In this document: positions 20,748 through 32,000 of the stretch, in pieces
Numbering within the stretch: position 1 is the stretch's first letter
Layout of the letters: each line of letters begins with the position of its first letter
Source of the DNA: Malaya genurostris
Taxonomy: Eukaryota > Arthropoda > Insecta > Diptera > Culicidae
Direction: 5' to 3'
Assembly: GCF_030247185.1 (NCBI RefSeq)
Contig: NC_080572.1
Coordinates: 234,175,336 to 234,239,335 of the forward strand
DNA: 64,000 bases
Made by a program: the position numbers and the translations under genes
The notes under the pieces: generated by a model
Told to the model about the DNA's origin: nothing
The model's database searches: none
Seen by the model: only the letters and a program-made list of their open reading frames with translations

Positions 20748-21972
20748 TAAGGAGTGTATCGAAAAGTAGTTAGCAACATTGATTATTTAATAAAAAAGCG
20801 AAAAGATCATATTTTGACATCAGTTTTCGATATATTGTAGAAAAATTACATTTTTTGCATTTCACTGATTATATTGAAGAACACCACCTAGTTTCTGTGA
20901 AACGCTCACACTTTGGACTTTCTTCATTAAATTCTGCACAGTTACTTTGTGACTTCCCTGGTGGCAGGTGTCCAGTTTTTTTTAACTCTTGCATGTTTTG
21001 GGACGTTGTACCTTCCTTCCGAAAGTGCCGCTTGACAATTGCCCAATACCTTTCAATTGGCCAAGGTCCGGCCACTTCGGTGGGTTGATGTCCTTTTCCA
21101 CGAATTGTACATTATTTTTTGACAACCACTGTAGAACGGAGTTGGCGGAGTGGGCTGAAGCTAAATCCAGCCAGAAGAGAGGAGGAGCCTTATGCTTTCT
21201 GCCATGGATCCTTATGTGGCAGCATTCTCTTCTTCAAACAATATTCCTCGTACACCTTGGCGTTAATTGTGCCCTTCGTGAAGAAAATCGACGACCGCAA
21301 ACCACAGGTACAAATTGCTTGCCAGACCAACACCTTCTACCCAAACTTTTCCATCGTCACCGTGGTGTCAGCGTCGTCCAGGTCCTGGTATACCGATTTC
21401 GTATAATATTGCGGTCCAGGCAGCGCTCGAGAGTCTTTCTTGGCGTAGCTTTCGTCGTCGATCAGGATGCATCCGTCTTTCTTCTGTACAATCCGGTTAT
21501 ACAGTTTTCGCGCTGTTGTTTTGGCCTGAACTTGCTGTACCAGGGACTTTTTCGGCACCTTCTGTTTCTGGTACGTTTTCAAGGAGTTCCGAACTTTGAT
21601 CCGTTGAATCATCCCGATGCTGGTGTTGAACTGCTTGGCCAAATTCCGCGTCGACGCCGATGGGTTTTTCCTGATGTACTCAACCACTTTTAAGTCCCGG
21701 CCGGGCTGGCTAGGACCCGTTTTCCTACCGGATCGGGGCAAATCCTTCATGGAAAGGGTCTTACCGAACTTCTCGATAGTATTTTTGACACTGCTGTGGT
21801 GCACTTTCACCCGTTTTGCAATTTCGTTGTACGTTACACCACTTTCTGAGCACCAAGTGTTCAGAATTTTCTTTCGCGTTTCCGGATCAATTCGACTCAT
21901 CATTGAATCGATTGCGCAGCTGTTATTGACATTTAAACAAACATGTCACCGCAAAACACGCTGCACTCCTTA
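20748..21972 (-). mobile_element. ITmD37E-type IS630-Tc1-mariner transposon with both ends
   Basis: TA lies at both edges (20748-20749 and 21971-21972), and the ends begin AGGAGTG on each side as inverted repeats (AGGAGTGTATCGAAAAGTAG on the left; AGGAGTGCAGCGTGTTTTGC on the minus strand at the right). The 1225-bp element has the length of a complete member. It sits inside the ORF2 region of a minus-strand LINE. ITmD37E elements are known from mosquitoes, which supports the host assignment. Confidence 0.9.
20869..21903 (-). pseudogene. ITmD37E transposase, frameshifted
   Basis: A cut-and-paste transposase. On the minus strand from 21903 or 21900: MMSRIDPETRKKILNTWCSE, two helix-turn-helix segments (VTYNEIAKRVKVHHSSVKNT; STRNLAKQFNTSIGMIQRIK), then the first catalytic Asp in CILIDDESYAKKDSRALPGP (near 21450). 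The first frame ends at 21337. Other frames continue with KVYEEYCLKKRM-like residues, LASAHSANSVLQWLSKN (near 21140) and WPIERYWAIVKRHFRKEGTT (near 21060), which holds the catalytic Glu. The second Asp and following Glu are spaced as in the D37E group. At least two frame breaks inactivate it. Confidence 0.88.
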
Positions 21973-22939
21973 TATAGCGCCGTTATAGGAACATATTGTA
22001 ACGGCGGTATTGACTAGAAGCGATGTTTAGTTGTTGTTTGAAATAGGAAGATCGAAAACTTCAAAACTATTACTATGTACAGTAAGTAGCTGTGTGGCCG
22101 AATTTTTTGCAGTTCGTGCAGCTCATAGCATTTGCTATGAAAAGCCGAACAGGAAGGCGAACTCTAATGATGTGGACATAGCTAGGCAAGACAGATCCAG
22201 CGAATGTCACTCGAAACGAATCTGAAGGTCGATAAGTCTTCTTTCCTCCTTCGAAAGATACTGTTGTAATGTGATGATGCAGGCACGCACTTAAAGGGGG
22301 CGGAATCAAAAATGGAAACAAAAAAAAGTTTGATGAATTCTATAGGGCTATTGATCCTGCAGATTACACCGTGAGATAGTGGTTTTTAAAGTATCGTGAT
22401 GGTCTAAACATCACTTTTTACATAAAATGGAGGTTGAAACCGGGGCAAAAAACGATAATAATAATCATAATACATAAAATTGTACTGGATGACTGGAAAG
22501 GTTCTGCAGATAAATAGATATCCTGCCGTTGGATCCCGCACATGCTGATTTAAAACTAAAAAGACGAACGCAAGCGCATTTCGAATACATGTTTGGCTGG
22601 GTCCATTGTTATACACAAGAGAAAAGAACGATTACCCAACAATGGACTGAAGTCGGCACGGCTGCTTTCAAGCGGCACGAGTGCCTTAAAGGAGGCTCAA
22701 TGGGTCGGAAAAAAGCACCTTCATCTGATTTGGCTTCCTCGAACTACTGTAGGAATTTTAGACCACTACTTCCGGAACCTGAAGTCGAAACCAGTATAGC
22801 CAAAGTAAGTTGGTATGGTCATCAACTTTGCCATGACCTACAAATTGAGTAACAGTTTGAGATATTAGGTACTGAAAATTCTGCATTTCTGGAACCAGAA
22901 GCCGGATTCGGATGGAAGCTTTCATTTGGATCCATTCTA

Positions 22940-23215
22940 TCATGCGCAGGCCCGTACCCAAGATTTCATTTCGGGAGGGGCCCATTACTGAAGATTGTTT
23001 ATGTACCTAATTCTCGATGTACCTTTTACGGCTGTTTTTAACATACACTTTAAATTTTTCACTGGAACTGAAATTGTATTACATTTCATTACGTTTACTG
23101 TCTTGTTATTTCTGTAACACATGTCTGAGATATTCTAAATAATTATATGTTTTTGATTTCGGGAGGGGCCAGGGCCCCTCGGGCCCTCCCTCTGGGTACG
23201 TGACTGATCATGCGT
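22940..23215. mobile_element. MITE with AGGCCCGTACCCA ends
   Basis: Inverted ends: AGGCCCGTACCCAAGATTTC at 22949 and, reversed, GAGGGAGGGCCCGAGGGGCC-CTGGGTACGTGACTG near 23180-23205, with TTTCGGGAGGGGCC repeated just inside each end. Related ends occur at 25619-25662 (minus strand) and 54203-54243 (minus strand, AGGCCCGTACGCAGGATTTC). Non-coding, about 270 bp. Confidence 0.6.
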
Positions 23216-23361
23216 GAAAATTGGCCTAGTCATCTCAGGTCACTACTTCGGAACCGAAAACCTGAAACCGATGAAGCCAAGTGTGTTTTATAATCAGCTA
23301 ACAAGACCTTGAAATTGAAACAGTTTTGAACCTAGTGGATTTTTCTATTTTTGTTGCATTG

Positions 23362-25164
23362 CACTATGGTCCGAAACGGGAAATTAGCGTGACAAAAATA
23401 TTTTCACTATTAAATATTAGTTTCTTGTAGTTGGTGTCTTCACAAAAGTTGTTTGTAATCAGATGGCGCTCCTTTTGATGAAAAATGTTACTAGGGTGGC
23501 CCCCCTTTAGATTGAAATCTGAAATCGAGCTTTCTTAATTGAACTCAAAAATGATTTTGTTGTACAATAAAGTTGTAGGAAATTTTATTTTGAGCAACTT
23601 TGCTGAGAAAAAAAAAATGTGAAATGTTCTACGGAAAAGTTGTCTTTAGAAGAGTTGTTGTACTAATCATTACGCACAATTTTGTTCAACCAAGCTTTTT
23701 CATATGAGATACCAGTAAAAAGTTATGATTGTTTTTTCATCAAAAACTAGTCAAGCTTCAAATATCAATATTCATTAGATGCCAGATCGATAAAAATGTA
23801 TCCTATGCGGTTCTTGAATGATCATAATATAAGTAAATATTTAAGAGAAAATTGGGAGAGTGTTATTTTTTAACTTATTTAAATTAGTTCTAAAAATATC
23901 TTCAAAAAACTCAAAAACTTTGCATAACTCTTAAACGCCTTAACGTATCAACATACTTCCTTCAGCAAAATAATAGTATCAAATTAGTTCTACAAGTGTT
24001 CCATACATTGCCCTTTCGAGAAATGAGACACACAAAAACTACAGCCGAAAATATTTAATTTAATTAATTTATTACCAAAATAACTTTATTACCAAAATAA
24101 CTACTTCAATTGATTTTGAGCAGCTGAGGATTAGAGATACTGTGTAATATGGTTATTTCGAACTAGTTGGCCATGATAAACCTATGAACAGAAATTTTCA
24201 TAATCTCGACAACCATTTCAACAAGTTGGTGCAAGTTGGTAAAATGCAAATATTTTTATCCACATCGTGCCGCGACGCCTGTGACACTGGCCCTTCTTTT
24301 TCATCCACTTGTGTACCGTAAAAACCGGAAAACGACGCACAATGAGTTTTGGTTCGAATAAATACATTCTACTAATTTCAACAAACTAATGATTTTGTTG
24401 GGTTTCAGGAAGTGCTTTGACTTACAAAAAAATCTATTTTCGGCTGTAGTTTTTGTATGCCTCATTTCTCGAATGAAGAATGTATGGAACATTTGTAAAA
24501 CTAATTTGATACTGATACTATACTATTTTGCTGAATGAAAAATGTTGATACGTTAAGGCGTTTAAGAGTTATGCAATGTTTTTGAGTTTTTTGAAGGTAT
24601 TTTTAAAACTAATTTAAATAAGTTAAAAAAATAACACCCTCCCAATTTTCTCTTAAGTTTTTACTTATATTATGACCTTTCAGGAACCGCATAGGATACA
24701 TTTTTATCGATCTGGCATCTAATGAATATTGATATTTGAAGCTTGATTAGTTTTTGATGTAAAAATAATCATAACTTTTTACTGGTAGCTCATATGAAAA
24801 ATCTTGGTGGAACAAAATTATGCGCAATGTTTAGTACAACAACTCTTCTGAAGACAACTTTTCCGTATAACGTTTCACAAAAAAGTCAATCAAATGAAAA
24901 GCTAGAGAGGTGCTTTTCTCAGCAAAGTTGCTCAAAATAAAATTTCCTACAACTTTATTGTACAACAAAATCATTTCTGAGTTCAATTACGAAAGTTAGA
25001 TTTTAGATTTCAATCTAAATGAGGACCACCCTAGTAACATTTTTCATCAAAAGGAGCGCCATTTGATTACAAACAACTTTTGTGAAGACACCAACTACAA
25101 AAAACTAATATTTAATTGTGAAAATATTTTTGTCACGCTAATTTCCCGTTTCGGACCACTGTGT
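23362..25164. mobile_element. foldback element with ~700-bp inverted arms
   Basis: The left arm (23362-24055) and right arm (24436-25164) are reverse complements over their whole length apart from scattered differences. For example, GGTCCGAAACGGGAAATTAG at 23369 and its complement at 25137-25156; AGATGCCAGATCGATAAAAA at 23778 and its complement near 24705; AAAACTACAGCCGAAAATA near 24037 and its complement near 24440. A loop of about 380 bp of unrelated sequence separates them. The four bases ATTG flank both sides (23358-23361, 25165-25168), which may be a short target duplication. There is no open frame of note. RNA copied across it would fold into a very long hairpin. Confidence 0.88.
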
Positions 25165-25169
25165 ATTGT

Positions 25170-26033
25170 TACTTCTAATGACGAACACACATCACTCTGT
25201 ATCTACGGACCTAGAAGTTGAGTCTCAAATAAATTAAATGTCGTATGGAATAATAACACCTTTCATTTGAACATAGTTGTAAAATATTATTTTATATCAC
25301 TTTCCCTACTGGCTATTTCGGATCGTTCTCACTAGCGAAACACACTGGTTGAAAGTTTATTACTGAAAGAGGACCTGCCTCTGTTTATTGATGTTTTTAT
25401 ATTGTGTATTGATCGACTTTTCGATCAATACACACTAATCACAATACGTGCAATTAGATTTGATTTTTTCGAACATGTAATCAACAAGGTGGACACATTT
25501 AGAGAAGTGTTACATAACAATAGTTTCATACTGGAATAGGCCAAGCAACATCTGAGAAATCAGTGTGATTTCGATGTTTTTGACCGCTTTTTCCTGTGCT
25601 TCCGGAACTGGTGAAGTCAACTGGCTCCTCCCGAAATTAAATCCTTGATACGGGTCTGACCTGATGGATGTATCTGCGGCTCAACACTGATGTGCTTTAG
25701 CACCTCTTAGATTGCATGTATATCGCCTCCACATTTGCAACATGCTCTGCGATTTAAAGTCTAGGATAATAATTGGAAATATGTCCCACTTATTTATTCT
25801 TTTTCAAAGGTTTTTTATTTTGGTTACATAGTAATCGTAGTATATTTCCACACGTTTCGTCTCCGACTTAGCAGTGCATTTACAGATCCAATTGAACTGC
25901 CATCAACGCATAACCACGCATCTCGACCCAATATTCATAAAATGTTACTTAATTGAAGTAACAGTAAATGTAACCTTTATATGTCTAACTTTTTTTTCTA
26001 ATTTCATTTTTTTGTTTCAATTTTTCTCCCCAG
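25170..26033. other. spacer upstream of or intronic to the coiled-coil gene
   Basis: It holds a perfect small hairpin (25404-25433) and a MITE end (25619-25662, ACCCGTATCAAGGATTTAAT on the minus strand). The pyrimidine-rich run before 26034 is a splice acceptor, so at least the right part is intron of the downstream gene, whose earlier exon or exons I could not find. Confidence 0.5.
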
Positions 26034-29000
26034 GATGAAATGGAACAGTGGGTTTCGGACACCTTCTATTCGTACTTTCCCAGCTTCAACAAAAACGAAA
26101 ACGAGAAGAAATCGATGCTTTCCCGCAACCGCCAAGCCGACTATCAAGAATATCTGAAAAATGTAAATCACATTGCTAATGTGGTAAACTATCTCTGTTT
26201 CTTTTACGTCTGTTTTAGCTTTGAGAGTGCATTCAAAAACACTGCACGAATTTTGAGTCTTTGGTTTTGTAGATTCTGTCCTGCTTAAAGGATTGGAAAC
26301 CATCGTTAGTGCATGTGTTGTTTTGTTCCATTTATTTCAATCGTTTACCTCTTTTGAGCACAGCGTTTCATGTTTTTTTTTTGGATTTACTGAAATTTGT
26401 CACTACAAGCTCATCTATTTCTGCAGATACCTCAAGTGATGTCCAAACATCAGCAGTACATCGAGAAGTACGGTCATCAAGCGGTGCAAACCACAAACGA
26501 CAAGGAAACGAACACTTCCAACTCCAAACCGGTTGGTGCTTCCGGAAGTAAAAACTATCTCAGTCCACCGCCGAGCTTCAGTCCGAACCAGATACCATCG
26601 ATCAGGAAAACGTTGGCCAACGACGGACACCCGGCTGGCAGCAATTCGCACATGCGCAAAGGTAGCCCGCGAGAAAAGTTAATGCAAGATTTGAACCATA
26701 CTGATCTGTCTACCATTATCAATACAGACACGATCGACCGGCGGAACAGGATGCTAGCGGAAGTAGGTCCCACCAAGTCCATTACAATCACTAACAACCC
26801 CACCGGCACTAACCGAACCAACAAGTCTTCTTTCGCTACTACGAAATTCATCCCAACTAACGAGCGGGGAACTTTACTGCTTGATGTACTTTCTGTCAAA
26901 CTGTTTAGTACTTGATTGTCTCTTTTCCGCTTGGTTTATTTTGTGTTCGGTTTTTCGTTGCATGTGCATTTTGTTATTTTGTTTGTTTTGTTAAAAACTT
27001 TTTCGTTTCCCGCCATAGGAGGAAAGCCGAAGAAAGTTGGAGTACCAGAAAGATCTGATCAAGCAAATCGAAGAAAAGCGGAAGGAAGTCGAACGGTTAC
27101 GGGAGAAAGAGAAACTGGAGGAGGAAATGCTAACCAGGTGAGCTTTCGATGTTAAAAGTACAATACCGATATTTTAACACCTACTCTTCCAGTCGCTTGG
27201 AACAACAGTTGAAAACTATGCAGCTCGAGGAAGAACTGGAACGGGAGAAATTACGCAGCGAGAAGGTACGGTGAACGGGAATGCATTTTAACTCATATTT
27301 AAACGCATCATTTTTTCTCAGATTCGTATGGCCAACGAACAGAACCACATCCGCCGGTTGCAGCTACTTTCAAAGCTGGAGAACGATCACAAAGTGTTCA
27401 ATCCACATGATGAGAATCGCAAAACCCTGTCCGAGAATGGGAAAGAAGCCTACGTGGACGCGGCTCAGCAGAAACCGGCTAAGGAAAAGGTTTATCGTTA
27501 TTTCAGCAATTCGGCGCAGAACGAAAAGCCATCGAGTTTCACCTCGTCCAGTCTTTCGTCCGAAATGGATTACGATTCTTCCAGTGAATCCATGGGCTAC
27601 GACCGGTATCAGTACTGCAAGAACTGCCGAGCCGATATTGATCGATCATTTCTTCCACGAGCTCACGGTGGCCGGCATCATCAGCATCACCATCATCACC
27701 AACAGCAGCAGCCTCCACAGAAAAAGTTAACCCCCAAGATGACCCGTAAAATTGATGAACACTGTCTCAACTGCCACAAGCGGATAGAAAAGCTCTGCGT
27801 GAAATGTGATCGTGTGTTGAAACGTTCTCTGTCGCAGAATATTTGCGCCATCTGTCAGCAAGCTGTGGAGAATAAACGCATCCAAAAAGAAGCCCAACTG
27901 GAACTTAGAAGGCAACGTCAGAAACTACTTCGATCGATTGAACTGCTGAACGATGATGACGACGACGAAGAGTCACCTTTGATGGATGTTGAAAATCCTC
28001 TACCACCTACTTCCGTTTCGCCACCAAATCCGTACAAAATCATTGACATTCAGTATCACGAAAGCGACAACGACCATGACCTGGCCGTTCTAAATCCGGT
28101 TATCGTTCGGAACAATTACAAAAAACCCTACTCTCTCAACATCGACAAGGACTCCATCTTCCATCCGAACAAGAAAACTCCGGAACCCAAAGTTTCCGTC
28201 AACATTCGAAACGGGGAAGTGTTTGTCGACAACAAACTGAACCCGTCCGCCCGGGGAGAAGCAAAGCAAACGCCGGCTCCGTCACCACAGCACGACCCCG
28301 AAGATCTGAGCACCGATGAGATGGACGACCGAATCTCGAAATACGTGAAACATTACAACACCCTTTGGATGAAACGAGGGATGCGCAAAAATAATCTGAT
28401 ATCGCAGAAAAATGCAAACCCCTCGTCGAACGCAGCCAGCAAACTAAGACCACTTCCATCACTTTCACCGCCGAAAGTGTACGTAAGCGATCGAGCCGAT
28501 AACCTCAAAAGTGATGCGATGAAGATCACCGAGAAGAAGTGGGATGTAAGTTAACGTGCTGCATTAGTTCGAACTAAAACTATGGTGTTTTTATTGCGTA
28601 TTTTGAATGTGTTGTCTGGTTTTCTTACGAAACAATCTTCACTAGCATTAGCAGTACTTTTGTTCAGCTGGAACATGCTTTTGACACCCACCCATTGATT
28701 AAAAGTTCTTCCGGTTTCTAGGTTATATACAAATTATTGTTATCGGTATATAGAGCTATCAAAACGAAAGTTTTCTACTGCACTTCAAAATAGGAAAAAC
28801 AAACCCTTTCTCATCCACCTAGTGGTGTGATAATACCTTTCTCTTTTCAAATAAATAGTCTTATTGAAGCATTTTTAAAGATTCTATACTCGGCCATTAG
28901 TATTGTGTGTTTATCAAATAACCTAGTAGTAGCTTTCAAACGAGTCTAAGTCTTTCGAAATTGAATCTTGCATCTCCGAGAAATTTGGTTGCAATTAAAA

Positions 29001-32000
29001 ACACTGGTATTTGTCGGTTACGACACATATAATATTACATCTCTCGAATCGGAAATGTTTGCCATAACCCTTCCAAATTTGGTTGACATTGTTAGCTTTT
29101 AAATAAGCCTAAGTTTATCGAAATTCCCAATTTCATCTTCGAGAAACTTCTGCCGATGAAAAACGTGCAGTTGGTCGGTTACGTCACTTATACCATTCTA
29201 TGTTCGGAACCAGAAATGACAGCCTTTTGATCTTCGAACCTAATCAATAATCCAAAAGTATCTTTCAATCGGTTCAACCATCTCCGAGAAAATTGAGCGT
29301 TGAAAATTCGTTTGAAAAGTATATGCACCTACTCACACAGATATTTTCCGATCTCGTCGAGCTGTGTCGAATAGTATAGGGTCACCGGAGCTCCGATCAA
29401 AACGTTTCGATTTCTCCAGAAATTCTACTATCTTTCTATAGAGAAAGATCAAACAGTCTTATTCCAGTTGGGCTTTGAACAATCCTTGAAATGTTTTGCA
29501 TCGTCATGTAAGACACTCAGCACTAGTGTTGGGCAAATCTTTAGTGAATGGTACAAAAGAACTAGTTCTTCTGAACGAACTAGTGAACATAAGTCACTTT
29601 TCCCGGATTTCTGTCCGCCCTTTTCATTGGAATCCATCTACTGTCACGGTATCATTGATGTGTCTCTCAACTGTAGTGGTGGCAAACCAAATCTCACCAT
29701 AATTTCACATTTCACAGTGCTAACATGAATAATAGAACTTGGATGCACCCTTCCTAGTAGAGCTTCGTGCTGGTAGACTCTTTTGTATCTGAATCAGTTG
29801 GTCCTCTGCCAGCATAGTCCAGGTCTCGTGGCCATAGAGAACAACCGGTCTAATGAGCGTTTTGTAGATGGTCAATTTCGTGCGGCGGCGTAGTTTTCTC
29901 TATCGAAGGGTTTTTCTGAATCCAAAGTAGATTCCCTGCCAAAATACGGCCTGAATTACTTTGCTGATGTCATTATCGGCGGCCCAAATACACGAACTCG
30001 TCAACCACCTCGATGTCGTCACCGTCTATCAATATTCGTAGTGGGAGGCGTAGTGTTTCTTCTCTAGAGCCTCTTCCTCTCATGTATTTTGTTTTCGACG
30101 CATTTATGGCCAGTCCGATAAGCCTAGCCTCAGCATTCAGTCCGATGTAGGTTTACGTCATCTTCTCAAAGGTTACGTGTCACAATATCAACATGGTCAG
30201 CGAAGCCAAAAAGTTGTACGAACTTTCGGAAGATCGTGCCACTCGTGTCGATCCTCGCTCTTCGAATCACACCTTCCAAGGCAATATTGAACAAGATACA
30301 ATAGTGTCCATCACCTTGCCGTAGCCCTCTCCGTAATTCGAAGGGACTCGAGAGCATCCCAGATACTCGGATGTAGCACATCACTCTATCCATCGTAGCT
30401 TTGACCAATCGCGTCAATTTATCCGGGAAACCGTATTCGTGCATTCATTGCCATAGCTGTTCTCGATCGATTGTGTCGTATGCCGCTTTGAAGTCAAAGA
30501 ATGGGTGATGTGTGGGTACGCTGTATTCACGACACTTCTGGAGTACTTGTCTTATCGCGAATATGTGATCCGTAGTGGCGCGGGCTCCATTAAATCCCGC
30601 TTGGTGCGGCCCTACGGATTCCTTAGCTATTGGTGATAGACGACGGCAAAGGATTTGGGAGAGTACCTTGTAGGCGGCGTTGAGCAATGTGATTGCGCGG
30701 TAATTGCAACAATCTAGCTTATCGCCTTTTTTGTAAACGAGACATACCACTCCATCCATCCATTCCTGCGATAGAATCTCCTCCTCCCAAATCTTAGAAA
30801 TCATCCAGTGCAGCGCTCTAGCCAGTGCCTCTCCTCGATGTTTGAGCAGCTCACTTGGTAACCTGTCATTGCCTGCGGCTTTGTTATTCCTCAGCTTACC
30901 GATCTCCTCATTTATCTCCGAAGGATCAGGTACTGGGAATCTCTCGTCGGCTGAGCGTGCACCCAGATTGATTCTTGTGCCGTTCTCTGTATCTTGTGCT
31001 TCGCCATTCAGATGCTCGTCATAGTACTGCTTCCACCTGTCGATCGTTCGTTCGTGAGAAGGTTACCACTGATATCTCTGCACATTTCGGCGTGTAGCCT
31101 CTACGTGAGCGGTTCACCTTCTCATAGAATTTCCGTGTGTCATTTGCGCGGTACAGCTGTTCCATTGCTTCGCGATCTTGGTCTTCCTGGTGGCACTTTT
31201 TCCTCCGAAAAACCGTGTTCTGTCTGTTCCGCGCCTGTCTGTATCGTTCCTCGTTCGCTCTCGTGCGGAGTTGCAGCATCCTCACCCTTGCTGCATTCTT
31301 CTCTTCGACCAACGGCTGACATTCGCCGTCAAACCAGTCATTTCCTCGATTCGATAACCTCGCACCTAGAACGGTTGCAGCAGTGCTACTCACGGCGGAC
31401 CTTATGTTCCTCCAGCCGTCTTCTAGAGTCGCCACGCCAAGCTGCTCTTCCGTTGGTAGCACTTGCTCCAGTTGTTGCACGTATTCATCTGAATTACGAA
31501 CGCTACGTAGCTGCTCGAGTTGAGTTCGGCGTTCCTGTGCGACGAGTTTTGTGCACCGTCGATAGTTTTGAGCGCATACAAACCGCGACAAGGTAGTGGT
31601 CAGAATCAATTTTGGCCCTGCGATAAGTACGGACATTGATGACGTCGGAGAAGAATCACCCGTCAATGAGAACGTGGTCGATTTGATTTTCCGTATGTTG
31701 ATCAGGTGATCTCCAGGTAGCTTTCTGGATATCTTTGCGGAGGAAGAAGGTGCTTCGGACTACCATTCCTCGAGAGGCTGCAAAGCTCACGCATCGTTGG
31801 CCGTTGTCGTTTGTTGTCGCGTGCAGGCTATCCAGCCCCATCACGGGCCTGAGTTTTACATCCCGCCGTGGACAGCTGTCGTAGGTTCGTTCCAGCTGCG
31901 CGTAGAATGCTTCCTTCTCGTCATCGGGTCTCGTCTCATGTAAGCAGTGCACGTTGATGATGCTGTAATTGAAGAAACGGCCCTTGATCTTCAATACGCA

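Larger units (their letters stand above)
19300..22321 (-). mobile_element. Jockey-like non-LTR retrotransposon, split by a DNA transposon
   Basis: On the minus strand: an ORF1 zinc-knuckle segment at 22321-22073 (LPVRLFIANAMSCTNCKKFG, HTATYC), the ITmD37E insertion at 20748-21972, then ORF2 from 20747 to about 19310. ORF2 segments appear in order: NPELFWSFVNSKRRETGLPH (near 20735), AAGPCGIPSSVLKRCAKALR (near 20480), the RT fingers KGDKRDISNYRGITSLCACS (near 20320), MDLKAVFDRVDHKILLSKLQ (near 20100), GVPQGSNLGPLLFSIFMND (near 19925), then the C-terminus to 19310 (MLNLEPLEVRRI-like, RFNEFSQLFAFNVSS). The endonuclease is missing, so ORF1 and ORF2 may come from one deleted copy or two. Assignment to the Jockey group is by motif similarity. 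Confidence 0.75.

Noticed and set aside
20989..21693. 234-codon plus-strand open frame
   Set aside because: Antisense to the ITmD37E transposase, which has recognisable motifs on the minus strand.
30994..31596. 200-codon plus-strand open frame
   Set aside because: It is antisense to the RTE linker region, whose minus-strand reading has clear family motifs.
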